Positions 52,333-60,804 of a stretch of 62,454 nt of DNA are shown here, one piece after another (position 1 is the first letter of the stretch; each line of letters opens with the position of its first letter). The stretch lies in assembly GCA_016874715.1 (NCBI GenBank), contig VGTK01000007.1, positions 1 through 62,454 on the forward strand, read 5' to 3'. A program made the position numbers and the translations under genes. The DNA comes from Deltaproteobacteria bacterium. Its GTDB lineage: Bacteria > Desulfobacterota > Binatia > UBA12015. Under the pieces are notes generated by a model. The model had not been told where the DNA came from. It searched no databases and worked only from the letters and a program-made list of their open reading frames with translations.

Positions 52333-53883
52333 CTAGGTGCTGCTCGGAAGCAGGACGACCCGGCGGGAGGGCTCGCGGCCGCGGCTGACCGACCGGATGC
52401 CGAGCCGCTCTGCGACCGCGTGCTGCAGGCGGCGTGTGGCTGCGGGCTGGGCAGGCAACTCCACCGGCTCTCCGTGGTCGAGCACGTCGCGCGCGGCCGC
52501 CTCCGTCTCGGCAGTGACCGCGCCGGTGGAATCGTCCGCGCCGGCTTGGCCGTCGCGCTCGCGCCGCAGCGTGACAAGGAACTCCTCGATGCTGGCGACG
52601 CTGCCGCTCCGGAGCAGACGAACCGGGAGGTCGCGCACCATCGCTTCGCGCAGCTTGGCCGGCTGACGCCGGCCGAGGCTCCGAAGCGTCAGGATCAGGT
52701 CGGCGTCGCGGACCGAATGGGCGATGCGCGCCGGGGCTCCCGTGCTCAGGATCGCACGCTCGATCCGCTCCTCGCTGACGGCGTGCGGATGGATCCGTAT
52801 CAGGCGGCGACCGGAGTGGGGTCGCGTCTCGCGGGGAGCGGGACGGTGCTCCAGGGGTCGGACCTCGATGGAGCCGATCTCGTCGCGGACGCGCAGCTCA
52901 GCCGGCGCGGGATGGCCACGAAGCCGCGCGTCCACCACCTGCGCGAGCTGGTGGTGGACGGCGACCCGGTCGCGCGTCTGGATCTCGATGAGCTCGTCGA
53001 ACGTCGGGGTCTGCTTGCGCTCGAGCACCGTCTTCTGGGTCCGGCGGCGGCGAGCCTCCTCGTCGCCCAGGGTAACCGCCTGGATGCCGCCGACCAGGTC
53101 GGCGAGCGTCGGGTTGGCGAGCAGGTTGTCGAGGCTGTGGCCGTGGGCGGTCGCCACGAGCTGCACGCCGCGTTCGGCGATCGTCCGTGCCGCGGCTGCC
53201 TCGGCCTCGGTTCCGATCTCGTCGATCACGATCACTTCCGGCATGTGGTTCTCGACGGCCTCGATCATCACCGCGTGTTGCCGGTCGGGCGATGCGACCT
53301 GCATGCGTCGCGCGAGGCCGATCCCGGGATGCGGAATGTCGCCGTCGCCGCCGATCTCGTTCGACGTGTCGACGACGATGACGCGCTTGCCGGCCTCGCT
53401 GGCGAGCACGCGCGCGGCGTCGCGCAGGATCGTGGTCTTGCCGACGCCGGGCGGCCCCAGGAGCAGCACGCAGCGTCCGGACTCGATCACGTCGCGCACG
53501 ATCTCCACCGCACCGACGACGGCGCGCCCGACACGGCAGGTGAGCCCGACGACGTGGCCGGCGCGGTTCCGGATCGCCGAGACACGGTGCAGCGTGCGCT
53601 CGATGCCTGCGCGGTTGTCGCTCGTGAAGGCACCGACCTGGGCCGTGATGTGCGCAAGGTCCTCGCGCCCGACGGGCTGCGCGTCCAGAAGGGCCGTGGC
53701 ACCGGGGAAGCGCGCCTCCGGACGCCGCCCCAGGTCGAGGACGACTTCGATCATCTGCTCGAGGTCGGGGCGGCCGTCGACCACCGCCCGCAGCTTCGGC
53801 GGCAGGACGCGGAGCAAGGCCCCGATGTCGTCGCTCGTCGGTGCCGCCGCGGGCCGGGTGAGCACTCCTGGCTTCTGCGTCAT
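52333..53883 (-). CDS. SpoIIIAA/Ycf45-like AAA ATPase
   Basis: A 516-residue protein related to SpoIIIAA and chloroplast/cyanobacterial Ycf45. The ATPase core has Walker A GPPGVGKTT, then VVDTSNEIGGDGDIPHPGIG, the Walker B VIVIDEIGTE, and VATAHGHSLDNLL. The N-terminal ~150 residues hold a bowl-like region (EMIEVVLDLGRRPEAR, NRAGIERTLHRVSAIRNR). The C-terminal ~200 residues may carry an R3H-type nucleic-acid-binding domain, as in family members. Role outside sporulating bacteria is unknown. It is in an operon with the small coiled-coil protein upstream (13 nt) and convergent with the sigma-factor gene. Confidence 0.88.
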   Translation of the reverse strand: MTQKPGVLTRPAAAPTSDDIGALLRVLPPKLRAVVDGRPDLEQMIEVVLDLGRRPEARFPGATALLDAQPVGREDLAHITAQVGAFTSDNRAGIERTLHRVSAIRNRAGHVVGLTCRVGRAVVGAVEIVRDVIESGRCVLLLGPPGVGKTTILRDAARVLASEAGKRVIVVDTSNEIGGDGDIPHPGIGLARRMQVASPDRQHAVMIEAVENHMPEVIVIDEIGTEAEAAAARTIAERGVQLVATAHGHSLDNLLANPTLADLVGGIQAVTLGDEEARRRRTQKTVLERKQTPTFDELIEIQTRDRVAVHHQLAQVVDARLRGHPAPAELRVRDEIGSIEVRPLEHRPAPRETRPHSGRRLIRIHPHAVSEERIERAILSTGAPARIAHSVRDADLILTLRSLGRRQPAKLREAMVRDLPVRLLRSGSVASIEEFLVTLRRERDGQAGADDSTGAVTAETEAAARDVLDHGEPVELPAQPAATRRLQHAVAERLGIRSVSRGREPSRRVVLLPSST

Positions 53884-53896
53884 CCGGCGCCCCCGG

Positions 53897-54166
53897 TCAG
53901 TGCGGAGCGTCGAAGGCGGCCTTGAGCGTGCTGAGGTGGCGGAGCTCCGTGCCGAGCGCGTGCAGCCGCTCCTCGAGGCGCACGGCGTCGCGGGCCGCCT
54001 GGTCGAGCGCGGCGAGGTCGATCGGTCCCAGGGCGCGTCGCAGAAGCGCGAAGGAGTCGAGCAGCTCCCGGGCCCCCGCGATGCCGCACTCTGCGAGCCG
54101 CCGGTCCACTTCCTGCGCGAAGCGGACGATGGCTTCCGCCTGCTGGATCGTCTGGTCCACGTGCAT
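53897..54166 (-). CDS. small predicted helical protein
   Basis: An 89-residue helical, probably coiled-coil protein (QTIQQAEAIVRFAQEVDRRL; LDQAARDAVRLEERLHALG). No family is recognised. It starts at ATG 54166 immediately after a GGAGGGGGGGGGCGCG stretch: a nine-G run (54171-54179 on the plus strand as C) forms the spacer of the ribosome site. A longer in-frame ATG at 54196 exists but would place that tract in coding sequence. It precedes the Ycf45-like ATPase in one operon. Confidence 0.6.
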   Translation of the reverse strand: MHVDQTIQQAEAIVRFAQEVDRRLAECGIAGARELLDSFALLRRALGPIDLAALDQAARDAVRLEERLHALGTELRHLSTLKAAFDAPH

Positions 54167-54170
54167 CGCG

Positions 54171-54179
54171 CCCCCCCCC
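54171..54179. repeat. homopolymer C9/G9 tract in a ribosome-binding region
   Basis: Nine consecutive C on the plus strand give nine G on the coding strand, 4 nt before the ATG at 54166. Change of tract length would shift the Shine-Dalgarno spacing. Confidence 0.8.
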
Positions 54180-54305
54180 TCCACGGAAGGTGTCACCGAG
54201 CATTCACCAGCGAAATCTACTCCGGCAGGCCCCGAGGTGGAAGGGTGACGCTGGTTGCACTACACGTAACTGCTTGGCGTTCGCCGCATCCGTCAGGAGG
54301 GGGTT

Positions 54306-54758
54306 GTGAAGATCAAGAAGGTCCTTGTCGCGATCGACTTCTCGAAGCTTTCCTACGATGCGCTCGACTACGCCATCAACCTCGCGCGCGACCTCGGCGC
54401 GAAGCTGTCGGTGCTCTACGTCGTCGAGCCGCTCGAGTTCGCCGGCGTCGACGTTCTGGGGGGGGGCCTGATCGCCACGCAGTCGATCGTCGACGAGCAT
54501 CTCAAGCAGGCCCGCCGCGAGCTGGAGCGTCTCAAGGGAAAGAAGCTCGCCGGCCTCGAGGGCGCGACCACCGCGGTCCGCATGGGCCGGCCCGCCGAGG
54601 AGATCGTCGCCGCGGGTGGGAAGGGCAAGGCGAACCTCATCGTGCTTGGTACCCACGGGCGCTCGGGGCTGTCGCATCTGCTGATGGGCAGCGTGTCGGA
54701 GCGCGTCGTCCGCCACGCGCAGTGTCCGGTGGTGGTCGTGCCCACCCGGCGCGGCTGA
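54306..54758 (+). CDS. universal stress protein (UspA family)
   Basis: A 150-residue Usp with the ATP-binding type sequence: KVLVAIDFSKLS at the start and the G-x2-G-x9-G-S/T signature as GTHGRSGLSHLLMGSVSE near the end. A nine-G run lies in the coding region (about residues 50-54). Starts at GTG after AGGAGGGGGTT. It is probably monocistronic, between the coiled-coil gene (divergent) and a penicillin-acylase homologue. Confidence 0.92.
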   Translation: MKIKKVLVAIDFSKLSYDALDYAINLARDLGAKLSVLYVVEPLEFAGVDVLGGGLIATQSIVDEHLKQARRELERLKGKKLAGLEGATTAVRMGRPAEEIVAAGGKGKANLIVLGTHGRSGLSHLLMGSVSERVVRHAQCPVVVVPTRRG

Positions 54759-54897
54759 ACGCAGCCCACGTGGTGTTGCATGCCCCGCGATTCTTCCCGT
54801 GGTTGATTGAGGGTGCAGGCTCGTCTGGTATCCGTCGGGTGGTGGTGCTGATCAGCATGTCGACCCGGACGACCTCCGGCCGGAACGCGGAGGTCGC

Positions 54898-57387
54898 GTG
54901 AGCGGTCACGACGATCGCGGCGGGTTCGGCGGGAAGCGCTGGGGTACGGGCGGCGGGCATCCGCAGACGCCTCGGCCCGAGAGTCGTGGCGGCGATCCCA
55001 TGAAGAGCCCGTTTGGCGGCTCGGTGTGGCAGCAGCGCCCGCTCGAGCCGGACCTCGACGTGGACGATGCCGAGGGTGCAGGCGAGACCGAGGAGGCGCC
55101 ACGCCGTCGGCGCGGCGCGGTGGAGCCGTCACCCTACCCGCGCAAGACGGTCGCGGCCCTGGGAGCCAAGGCGAAGGTCGTTCGTGATGGCAGCGGCGTG
55201 CCGCACATCCAGGCGAAGACCGAGCGCGACGCCTACGCGGCGCTCGGGTTCTGCATGGCGGAGGATCGCCTCTGGCAGCTCGACGTGCTGCGCCGGCTCG
55301 CGACCGGTCGGCTCGCAGAGATCCTGGGTGAGCCGTTCGCGCGCCACGACGCGCTCGTCCGCACGATCGGCGTTCCACGGCGCGGGGCGGTGGCGGCGAC
55401 CCGGATCGAGGGCGTCGCGCGCGACGTTCTCGCGGCGTTCGTCGGCGGAATCAACGCGGTGCGCGCGGAGGTGAAGCCGCCCGAGTGCGCGGTGCTGGCC
55501 TACGAGATCGAGCCGTGGACGATCGCGGACTCGCTCGCGATCGAGCTCTACGCCGCATGGTCGCTTTCGCTGGAGACGTGGCCGCACAAGCTGCTGATGG
55601 CGCGTTCTCTGGCCACCGCGGGCCTCGAGCGTGCACGCTGGGTCGCGCCCCCGGGACTCGAGCTGAGCCACTTGCCCGAGCAGATCCTCGCGTTGTGGCG
55701 TCGCATCGATCTGCGCGTTCTCGACTGGCTCGCGGCCGCACCGGGCGTGGCTCCGGGTGGCGGCAGCAACGGATGGGCGCTGGGCGGCGAGCGGACCGGC
55801 AGCGGCGCCGCGCTGGTCGCGGGCGACCCGCACCTCCCGGTGAGCTTGCCGAGCCCCATGTACCTGGTGCACCTCGAGGCGCCGGGCTTCTCGGTCGCCG
55901 GTGCTGCGTACGTCGGCGGTCCCGTGGTGCAAGTGGGGCGCAACCGCCGGTGTGCATGGAGCGTCACGAATTTCTCGCTCGACGACGTCGACTGCGTGAT
56001 CGAGGAGCTCGACGGCATCGGCAACTTCCGCACCGAAAAGGGCTGGTCCCCGCTCGGCCGTCGCAGCGAGCTGGTGCGCGTGCGCGGCGGCGAGAGCCTC
56101 AAGATCGAGGTCGCGGAGACGCGCAACGGACCGCTTCTGTCGCACCTCGTAGCGCAGCTCGACGGGCCGCACGCCGACGCTGGCGAGCTCGCACTGGCGG
56201 TGCGGTGGGGCGTCAACTCGCTCGGCACGGCGCTACCGGGCTGGCTCGGTGTTGCGCGTGCAGCCAGCGTGGCAGAGCTCGGACGGGCTGCCGCCGCGAT
56301 GGACAGGGGGGCGCTCGCACTCAACCTCTGCGCCGGGGACGCCGCAGGAGCGATCGGCCACTTCGGCGTGGGCGGGCTGCCGGTGCGCGACGCGCAGGCA
56401 CGTTTGCCGGTTCGTGGCTGGCTACCCGAGATCCGGTGGACAGCCGTGACCGGGCTCTCCGGTATCTGCAGCCGGCAAGCGAGCGACGTGGTCGTTTCCG
56501 CGAACGAGGCGCATCTGGATGCTGCCGCGGCGACCTATCCGGCGCACGCCTATGCCGATCATGCGTACCGCGCGCGGCGCATCCGGGAGCGCATCGAGGC
56601 CGGGGGCAGTCGCGACGTTGCCGCCGCGCTGCTGCTCCAGCGCGACGTGGTCGATCTGGCCGCGTGCGATCTTCTGCCCGCGGTGAAGGCCGCGCTCGGG
56701 CGCATCGAGCCGGAAACGCATCCGGCTCTCGCGCTGATCGCACCGGCGCTGGCAGAGTGGAACGGAGAGGCCGCCGCCGACTCCGCACCCGCGGCCGTGT
56801 TCTACGTGGCCTTTGCCGGTCTCGCGCCGCACGAGCTGTTTCCGGAAGCTCGCTTCGGCCCGCTGGCGCGGTTCTGGCGCCAGGCATGGTGGGGCGTCAC
56901 GAGAATCATCGCCGCACCTTCCTCGCCGTGGTTCGCGAACGAGGAGGAGCGTGACCGGGGCCTGCTCGGCCTCCTCGACCGGGCTGCCGCGTGGTGCGCC
57001 GGAAAGATGGGGCCAGACCCGGCCGCGTGGACCTGGGGCGCGCTGCATCCGCTCTCCCTCGGGCACCCGCTCTCGTTTCACGAGACCTTCGCGGCGGGCG
57101 TCGCGGAAGGCTGGAGCGCTCCGGGCTCGCCGTTCACGGTGCTGCAGCACCGCTGGGGTGACGCGCAGCCGACGCCCCCGTTCCCGGTCGCTCTGGGCCC
57201 GTCGGTCCGGATGGTGGCCGACCTTGCGACCGACGAGGTGCACCTCGTCCTTCCGGGCGGCGAGTCCGGTCGCCTCGATGGCGGCCACCTCCTCGACCAG
57301 GTCGACGTGTGGCGCAACGGTGGCAGCCTCACCGTCAAGCTCCAGCCGGAGACCGCCGGAGACATCACCGAGCTCGTGCCGGGCTGA
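54898..57387 (+). CDS. penicillin-acylase-family Ntn hydrolase
   Basis: An 829-residue Ntn-hydrolase related to penicillin and acyl-homoserine-lactone acylases. The self-processing nucleophile is Ser290 in GGGSNGWALGG; the classic tripeptide SNNW or SNSW is here SNGW. Cleavage would give an alpha chain of ~289 and a beta chain of ~540 residues. The N-terminal ~75 residues are Gly/Arg/Glu-rich and no signal peptide is visible, which is odd because family members are exported. It may therefore be cytoplasmic, or the start may be misplaced. Substrate is unknown: an N-acyl amide, perhaps a quorum signal. Preceded by the universal stress gene. Confidence 0.88.
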   Translation: MSGHDDRGGFGGKRWGTGGGHPQTPRPESRGGDPMKSPFGGSVWQQRPLEPDLDVDDAEGAGETEEAPRRRRGAVEPSPYPRKTVAALGAKAKVVRDGSGVPHIQAKTERDAYAALGFCMAEDRLWQLDVLRRLATGRLAEILGEPFARHDALVRTIGVPRRGAVAATRIEGVARDVLAAFVGGINAVRAEVKPPECAVLAYEIEPWTIADSLAIELYAAWSLSLETWPHKLLMARSLATAGLERARWVAPPGLELSHLPEQILALWRRIDLRVLDWLAAAPGVAPGGGSNGWALGGERTGSGAALVAGDPHLPVSLPSPMYLVHLEAPGFSVAGAAYVGGPVVQVGRNRRCAWSVTNFSLDDVDCVIEELDGIGNFRTEKGWSPLGRRSELVRVRGGESLKIEVAETRNGPLLSHLVAQLDGPHADAGELALAVRWGVNSLGTALPGWLGVARAASVAELGRAAAAMDRGALALNLCAGDAAGAIGHFGVGGLPVRDAQARLPVRGWLPEIRWTAVTGLSGICSRQASDVVVSANEAHLDAAAATYPAHAYADHAYRARRIRERIEAGGSRDVAAALLLQRDVVDLAACDLLPAVKAALGRIEPETHPALALIAPALAEWNGEAAADSAPAAVFYVAFAGLAPHELFPEARFGPLARFWRQAWWGVTRIIAAPSSPWFANEEERDRGLLGLLDRAAAWCAGKMGPDPAAWTWGALHPLSLGHPLSFHETFAAGVAEGWSAPGSPFTVLQHRWGDAQPTPPFPVALGPSVRMVADLATDEVHLVLPGGESGRLDGGHLLDQVDVWRNGGSLTVKLQPETAGDITELVPG

Positions 57388-57403
57388 CGACGGGCCCGCA
57401 GAT

Positions 57404-58627
57404 TCAGCTGAGCGCGCCCGTGTCGCGCAGCGCGCCGATGCGGTCGTCGTCGTAGCCCAGGACCTCGCGCAGGACGTACTCCGTGTCCTGCCCGAGGCAG
57501 GGTGCCGCACGCCACACGGCGAGCGGCGAGCGGTGCAGCTTGTACGGAATGCCCATGTGTCGCCGGGTGCCGACCTCGGGATGCGGCTGCTCGACGAAGT
57601 AGCGGCGCGAGCCGAGGTGGGGATCGTCGTGCAGATCCTTCGCGTTCATCGCCGGGAACGCGGCGACGCCCGCTGCCTGCAGGATGTCGCGGACGTCCTC
57701 CGGGCTGCGCGAGGCGCACCAGGTGCCGATCGCTGCGTCGAGCGCGTCCTCGTTCTGCTTGCGTAGCGTGGCACTCGCGAAGCGTGGGTCGGTCGCCAGT
57801 TCCGGGTGGATGGCGTTCGCGAGCCGTGTCCACTCGTCCTCGTCGGCGACGGCGATCGACACCCAGCGGTCGTCTCCGGCGCAGCGGTAAATGGCGTGCG
57901 GCGCCCAGAGGGGGTCGTGGTTGCCGTCGCGTTCGGGGGCGCTGCCGGTCATGCTCTGCGCGAGCAGTGCCTCGGGCAGGAGCGCCATCGTGCTCTCCCA
58001 CTGCGACAGGTCGATGTACTGGCCCTCGCCGGTGCGGCGGCGGTGGATCAGAGCGGCAAGCACGGCGACCGCGCCCTGCAGGCCGGCGGTCGGGTCGCCG
58101 TACGAGATGCCGATGTGCATCGGGCGCCAGCCGCGATAGCCGGTGACCGACGAGAGCCCGGACAGAGGGACCTGGGCGGGCCCGTACGACACGAAATCGC
58201 TCTCCGGACCGGTCGCGCCGTAGCCCGACATCGAGATCACGATCACGTCCGACTTGAGATCGCGGCACACCGCGTAGCCGAGCCCCATGCGCGCGAAGAC
58301 GCCTGCCGCGAAGTTCTCGACCACGACGTCGCTCCTGCGGATCAGGTCGTGGGCGACCTGCATGGCCTGCGGGTCCTTGAGGTCGAGAGCGAGGCTGCGC
58401 TTTCCCTGGTTGTACTGGTTGAAGTAGCCGGAGCGGTTGACCCCGGGCTGGCCATCGGGCCAGGGCGGGAGCAGGCGCGTGACGCAGGTACGTGACGCCG
58501 ACTCGACGCGGATCACCTCTGCGCCGAGGTGGGCGAGCTGCAGCGTGCAGAAGGGCCCCGCCCACACCCACGTGAAGTCGGCGACACGGATCCCCGCGAG
58601 CGGCTTCGCGGCGGTGGGCTCGCTCAT
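57404..58627 (-). CDS. family III (CaiB/BaiF) CoA-transferase, catalytic
   Basis: A 407-residue family III CoA-transferase that swaps CoA between carboxylic acids via an aspartyl anhydride. Opens with LAGIRVADFTWVWAGP. The catalytic Asp178 is present in SYGDPTAGLQG, followed by AVLAALIHRRRTGEGQYIDLS. It is translationally coupled (ATGA overlap) to a second transferase upstream that lacks this Asp, so the pair likely makes a hetero-oligomer in which this is the active subunit. Substrates cannot be assigned; no dehydrogenase for a known pathway is beside it. Confidence 0.9.
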   Translation of the reverse strand: MSEPTAAKPLAGIRVADFTWVWAGPFCTLQLAHLGAEVIRVESASRTCVTRLLPPWPDGQPGVNRSGYFNQYNQGKRSLALDLKDPQAMQVAHDLIRRSDVVVENFAAGVFARMGLGYAVCRDLKSDVIVISMSGYGATGPESDFVSYGPAQVPLSGLSSVTGYRGWRPMHIGISYGDPTAGLQGAVAVLAALIHRRRTGEGQYIDLSQWESTMALLPEALLAQSMTGSAPERDGNHDPLWAPHAIYRCAGDDRWVSIAVADEDEWTRLANAIHPELATDPRFASATLRKQNEDALDAAIGTWCASRSPEDVRDILQAAGVAAFPAMNAKDLHDDPHLGSRRYFVEQPHPEVGTRRHMGIPYKLHRSPLAVWRAAPCLGQDTEYVLREVLGYDDDRIGALRDTGALS

Positions 58628-59856
58628 GCGATCACTCCCGCGTCACGGAGTCGTGCGCGCGCGTCCGCGTCGTAGCCGAGCTCCGCGAGCACCGCGTCGG
58701 TGTCCTCCCCGAGGCGGGGGGCGCGCTTGCGGATGCGCCACGGCGTCCGCGCGTGCAGGTACGGTGCGCCGGGCATGACGACCGTCCCGCCCGCGCCGTC
58801 GTCGACCGTTGCGAAGAAGCCGCGCGTCTTGAGGTGGTCGGAGGAGAGCAGGTCGCCCATGGTCGACACGGGCGCGAACGGGATCCGACGCGCCTGCGCC
58901 TCGTGGTAGAGCTCGTCGACGGTGCGCTCGGCGGCGTACTCGCCGAGAAAGATCTGCAGCGCATCCCAGTTCGCGGCGCGGGAGATCCGGTTGTCGAACA
59001 GCTCCATGCTCGCCCAGTCGGGGTTGCCGGCGAGCTCGACGAAGCGCTGCCACTGGTGCTCCTCGACGCAGCAGATGAAGATCCAGCCGTCCTTGCACTC
59101 GAGGAAGTCGAGCGGCTGGATCGGCTTGTGGCCCAGCCGCGAGGCGACGAGCCCCATGTACGGGTAGAACTCGTAGGCCATCTCGAGGATCGAGGTGACG
59201 CACTCCTGCATCGACACCTCGACCAGCTGCCCCTGGCCGCTCAAGAGCGCGCCGTATACGGCGCCGAGGGACGCGACCGCGGCGTTGAGCCCCGCCTGGA
59301 AGCCCGACTGGTGTCCGAAGCCCTTGAGGGGCGGCATGTCGTCGCTGCCGGGGCCGCCGCCGTTCAGCGATGCCGCACCGCCCGCCGCCCACAGATTCAC
59401 GTCGTGCATGCGCAGGTCGCGGTTCGGACCGTCGAGGCCGAACGGGCTGATCGACGTGACGACGAGGCGCGGGTTCGCGGCACGGAGCTTTGCGTCGTCG
59501 AGGCCGCGCGCGGCGATCTCGGCCGGCGCGACGTTGTGGACGACGAGGTCCGCGCCCGCGGCGAGGCGGGCGAGGATCTCGCGCCCGTCGGGACGCTCGA
59601 GGTCGACCACGATGCCGCGCTTGTTGGTGTTCAGGTAGAGGTAGAACCCGCTGCGGTCCGGGTCGGAGCCGCCCGCGTACGGACCGCGGTGGCGCGCCGT
59701 GTCGCCGCGTCCCGGCGCTTCGATCTTGATGACGTCCGCGCCGAGGTCCGCGAGCTGCTTCGTGGCGAAGCTCGGTGCGACGAAGTCGCCACACTCGATG
59801 ACGCGGATGCCGGCGAGCGCGTCGCGCGTGGTCGCTTCGCCGCGCACGCTAACCAA
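58624..59856 (-). CDS. family III (CaiB/BaiF) CoA-transferase, catalytic Asp replaced
   Basis: A 410-residue paralogue of the neighbouring CoA-transferase. It has LAGIRVIECGDFVAPSF, ADVIKIEAPGRGD and FYLYLNTNKRGI. At the catalytic position the sequence is GHQSGFQAGL: the Asp178 of its partner aligns with Gly185, so it probably cannot form the acyl-aspartyl intermediate. It may bind CoA or substrate as a structural partner, as reported for paired family III transferases. It overlaps the small gene upstream by 8 nt and the next transferase by 4 nt. Confidence 0.88.
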   Translation of the reverse strand: MVSVRGEATTRDALAGIRVIECGDFVAPSFATKQLADLGADVIKIEAPGRGDTARHRGPYAGGSDPDRSGFYLYLNTNKRGIVVDLERPDGREILARLAAGADLVVHNVAPAEIAARGLDDAKLRAANPRLVVTSISPFGLDGPNRDLRMHDVNLWAAGGAASLNGGGPGSDDMPPLKGFGHQSGFQAGLNAAVASLGAVYGALLSGQGQLVEVSMQECVTSILEMAYEFYPYMGLVASRLGHKPIQPLDFLECKDGWIFICCVEEHQWQRFVELAGNPDWASMELFDNRISRAANWDALQIFLGEYAAERTVDELYHEAQARRIPFAPVSTMGDLLSSDHLKTRGFFATVDDGAGGTVVMPGAPYLHARTPWRIRKRAPRLGEDTDAVLAELGYDADARARLRDAGVIA

Positions 59857-60112
59857 GCGCCTCGGCGGGCAACGTCGAGAGGAGGTCCTCCGCGCGCTGC
59901 GGCTCCTCGACGTCCGCGAGCTTGACGAGCCAGTCGGTGTGCGGGTACGCCGACGCGGGCCACTCGCGCAGGACTGTCCAGTCCGACGACGACGTGCCCG
60001 GGGCGAGCAGGCGAACCTTGCCGGTGTCCGTCAGGCCGATCGCAGCGCGCCCGCTCGGGGTCGTCGTGAACGAGACGTAGCCCGACATTCCACCCATCGT
60101 GACGAAGTACAT
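59849..60112 (-). CDS. small protein upstream of the CoA-transferase pair
   Basis: An 87-residue protein starting MYFVTMGGMSGYVSF. No family is recognised. It contains regular strands (GYVSFTTTPSGRAAIGL, KVRLLAPG) and looks folded. It overlaps the CoA-transferase start by 8 nt, so it is in that operon. The ATG at 60112 is supported by a TTGCCC-N17-TAGACC promoter 7 nt upstream. That promoter lies back to back with the coaE promoter, its -35 separated from the coaE -35 by 2 bp. Confidence 0.6.
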   Translation of the reverse strand: MYFVTMGGMSGYVSFTTTPSGRAAIGLTDTGKVRLLAPGTSSSDWTVLREWPASAYPHTDWLVKLADVEEPQRAEDLLSTLPAEALG

Positions 60113-60119
60113 TGGACGC

Positions 60120-60148
60120 GGTCTACCCGGATCGCCGCAGACGGGCAA
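60120..60148 (-). promoter_or_regulatory. leaderless-type promoter of the CoA-transferase operon
   Basis: Minus strand: -35 TTGCCC, a 17-nt spacer, -10 TAGACC, 7 nt to ATG 60112. It is the mirror partner of the coaE promoter with only GG between the two -35 boxes. Confidence 0.45.
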
Positions 60149-60150
60149 GG

Positions 60151-60180
60151 TTGCCGGCCCGGACGCCCGGCCGCTATCCG
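60151..60180 (+). promoter_or_regulatory. leaderless-type promoter of coaE
   Basis: -35 TTGCCG, an 18-nt spacer, -10 TATCCG, then 6 nt to GTG 60187. The geometry exactly equals murI and the PKD lipoprotein. Confidence 0.5.
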
Positions 60181-60186
60181 GGGTCG

Positions 60187-60804
60187 GTGTTTCGCGTCGG
60201 ACTGACCGGTGGCATCGCCTGCGGCAAGAGCCTCGTGGCGAGCTTCTTCACCGAGAAGGGCATTCCGGTCGTCAACGACGACCACGCAGCCCACGACGCA
60301 GTCGCGCGGGGAAGCGCCGGGCTGGCAGCAGTCGTGGCGGCGTTCGGCGAGGACGTGCTGCTGCCTGACGGCAGCCTCGATCGCCCCAAGCTCGGTCGCA
60401 TCGTGTTCAACGACGACGCCAAGCGCCGACACCTCATGGGGGTCACGTTCCCGTTCATCGGCCGTCTGCTCGGCGAGCGCTTCGAGACGGCCGAGCGTTC
60501 GGGCGCGCCGTTCCTCGTCTACGAGTCGGCGCTGCTCTTCGAGAACGGCGGCTTCGACGGGTGGCGGCCGATCGTCGTCGTGAGCGTGGACGAGCGGCAG
60601 CAGATCGAGCGGCTGTGCGCGCGCAGTGCACTGTCGCGCGAGGACGCGACCGCGCGCATCCGCTCGCAGATGCCGCTCGCGCGCAAGGCCGAGCTCGCCG
60701 ACTTCGTGATCGACAACGCCGGCTCACCCGAGGAGACGCGGCGCCAGTTCGACGCGGTGTACGCGGATCTGCTGGCGCGCGCCCCGGCGCCGGGTCAAGC
60801 CTGA
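60187..60804 (+). CDS. coaE: dephospho-CoA kinase
   Basis: A 205-residue kinase for the last step of CoA synthesis. Walker A is GGIACGKS (residues 8-15), then NDDHAAHDAV and the P-loop-associated ESALLFENG region; the lid holds RSALSREDATARIRSQM. The GTG at 60187 is fixed by the conserved FRVGLTGG start and by the promoter that ends 6 nt before it; a longer frame to 60112 is rejected. Its end overlaps the convergent glutaredoxin gene by 10 bp. It sits logically near CoA-dependent genes. Confidence 0.95.
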   Translation: MFRVGLTGGIACGKSLVASFFTEKGIPVVNDDHAAHDAVARGSAGLAAVVAAFGEDVLLPDGSLDRPKLGRIVFNDDAKRRHLMGVTFPFIGRLLGERFETAERSGAPFLVYESALLFENGGFDGWRPIVVVSVDERQQIERLCARSALSREDATARIRSQMPLARKAELADFVIDNAGSPEETRRQFDAVYADLLARAPAPGQA

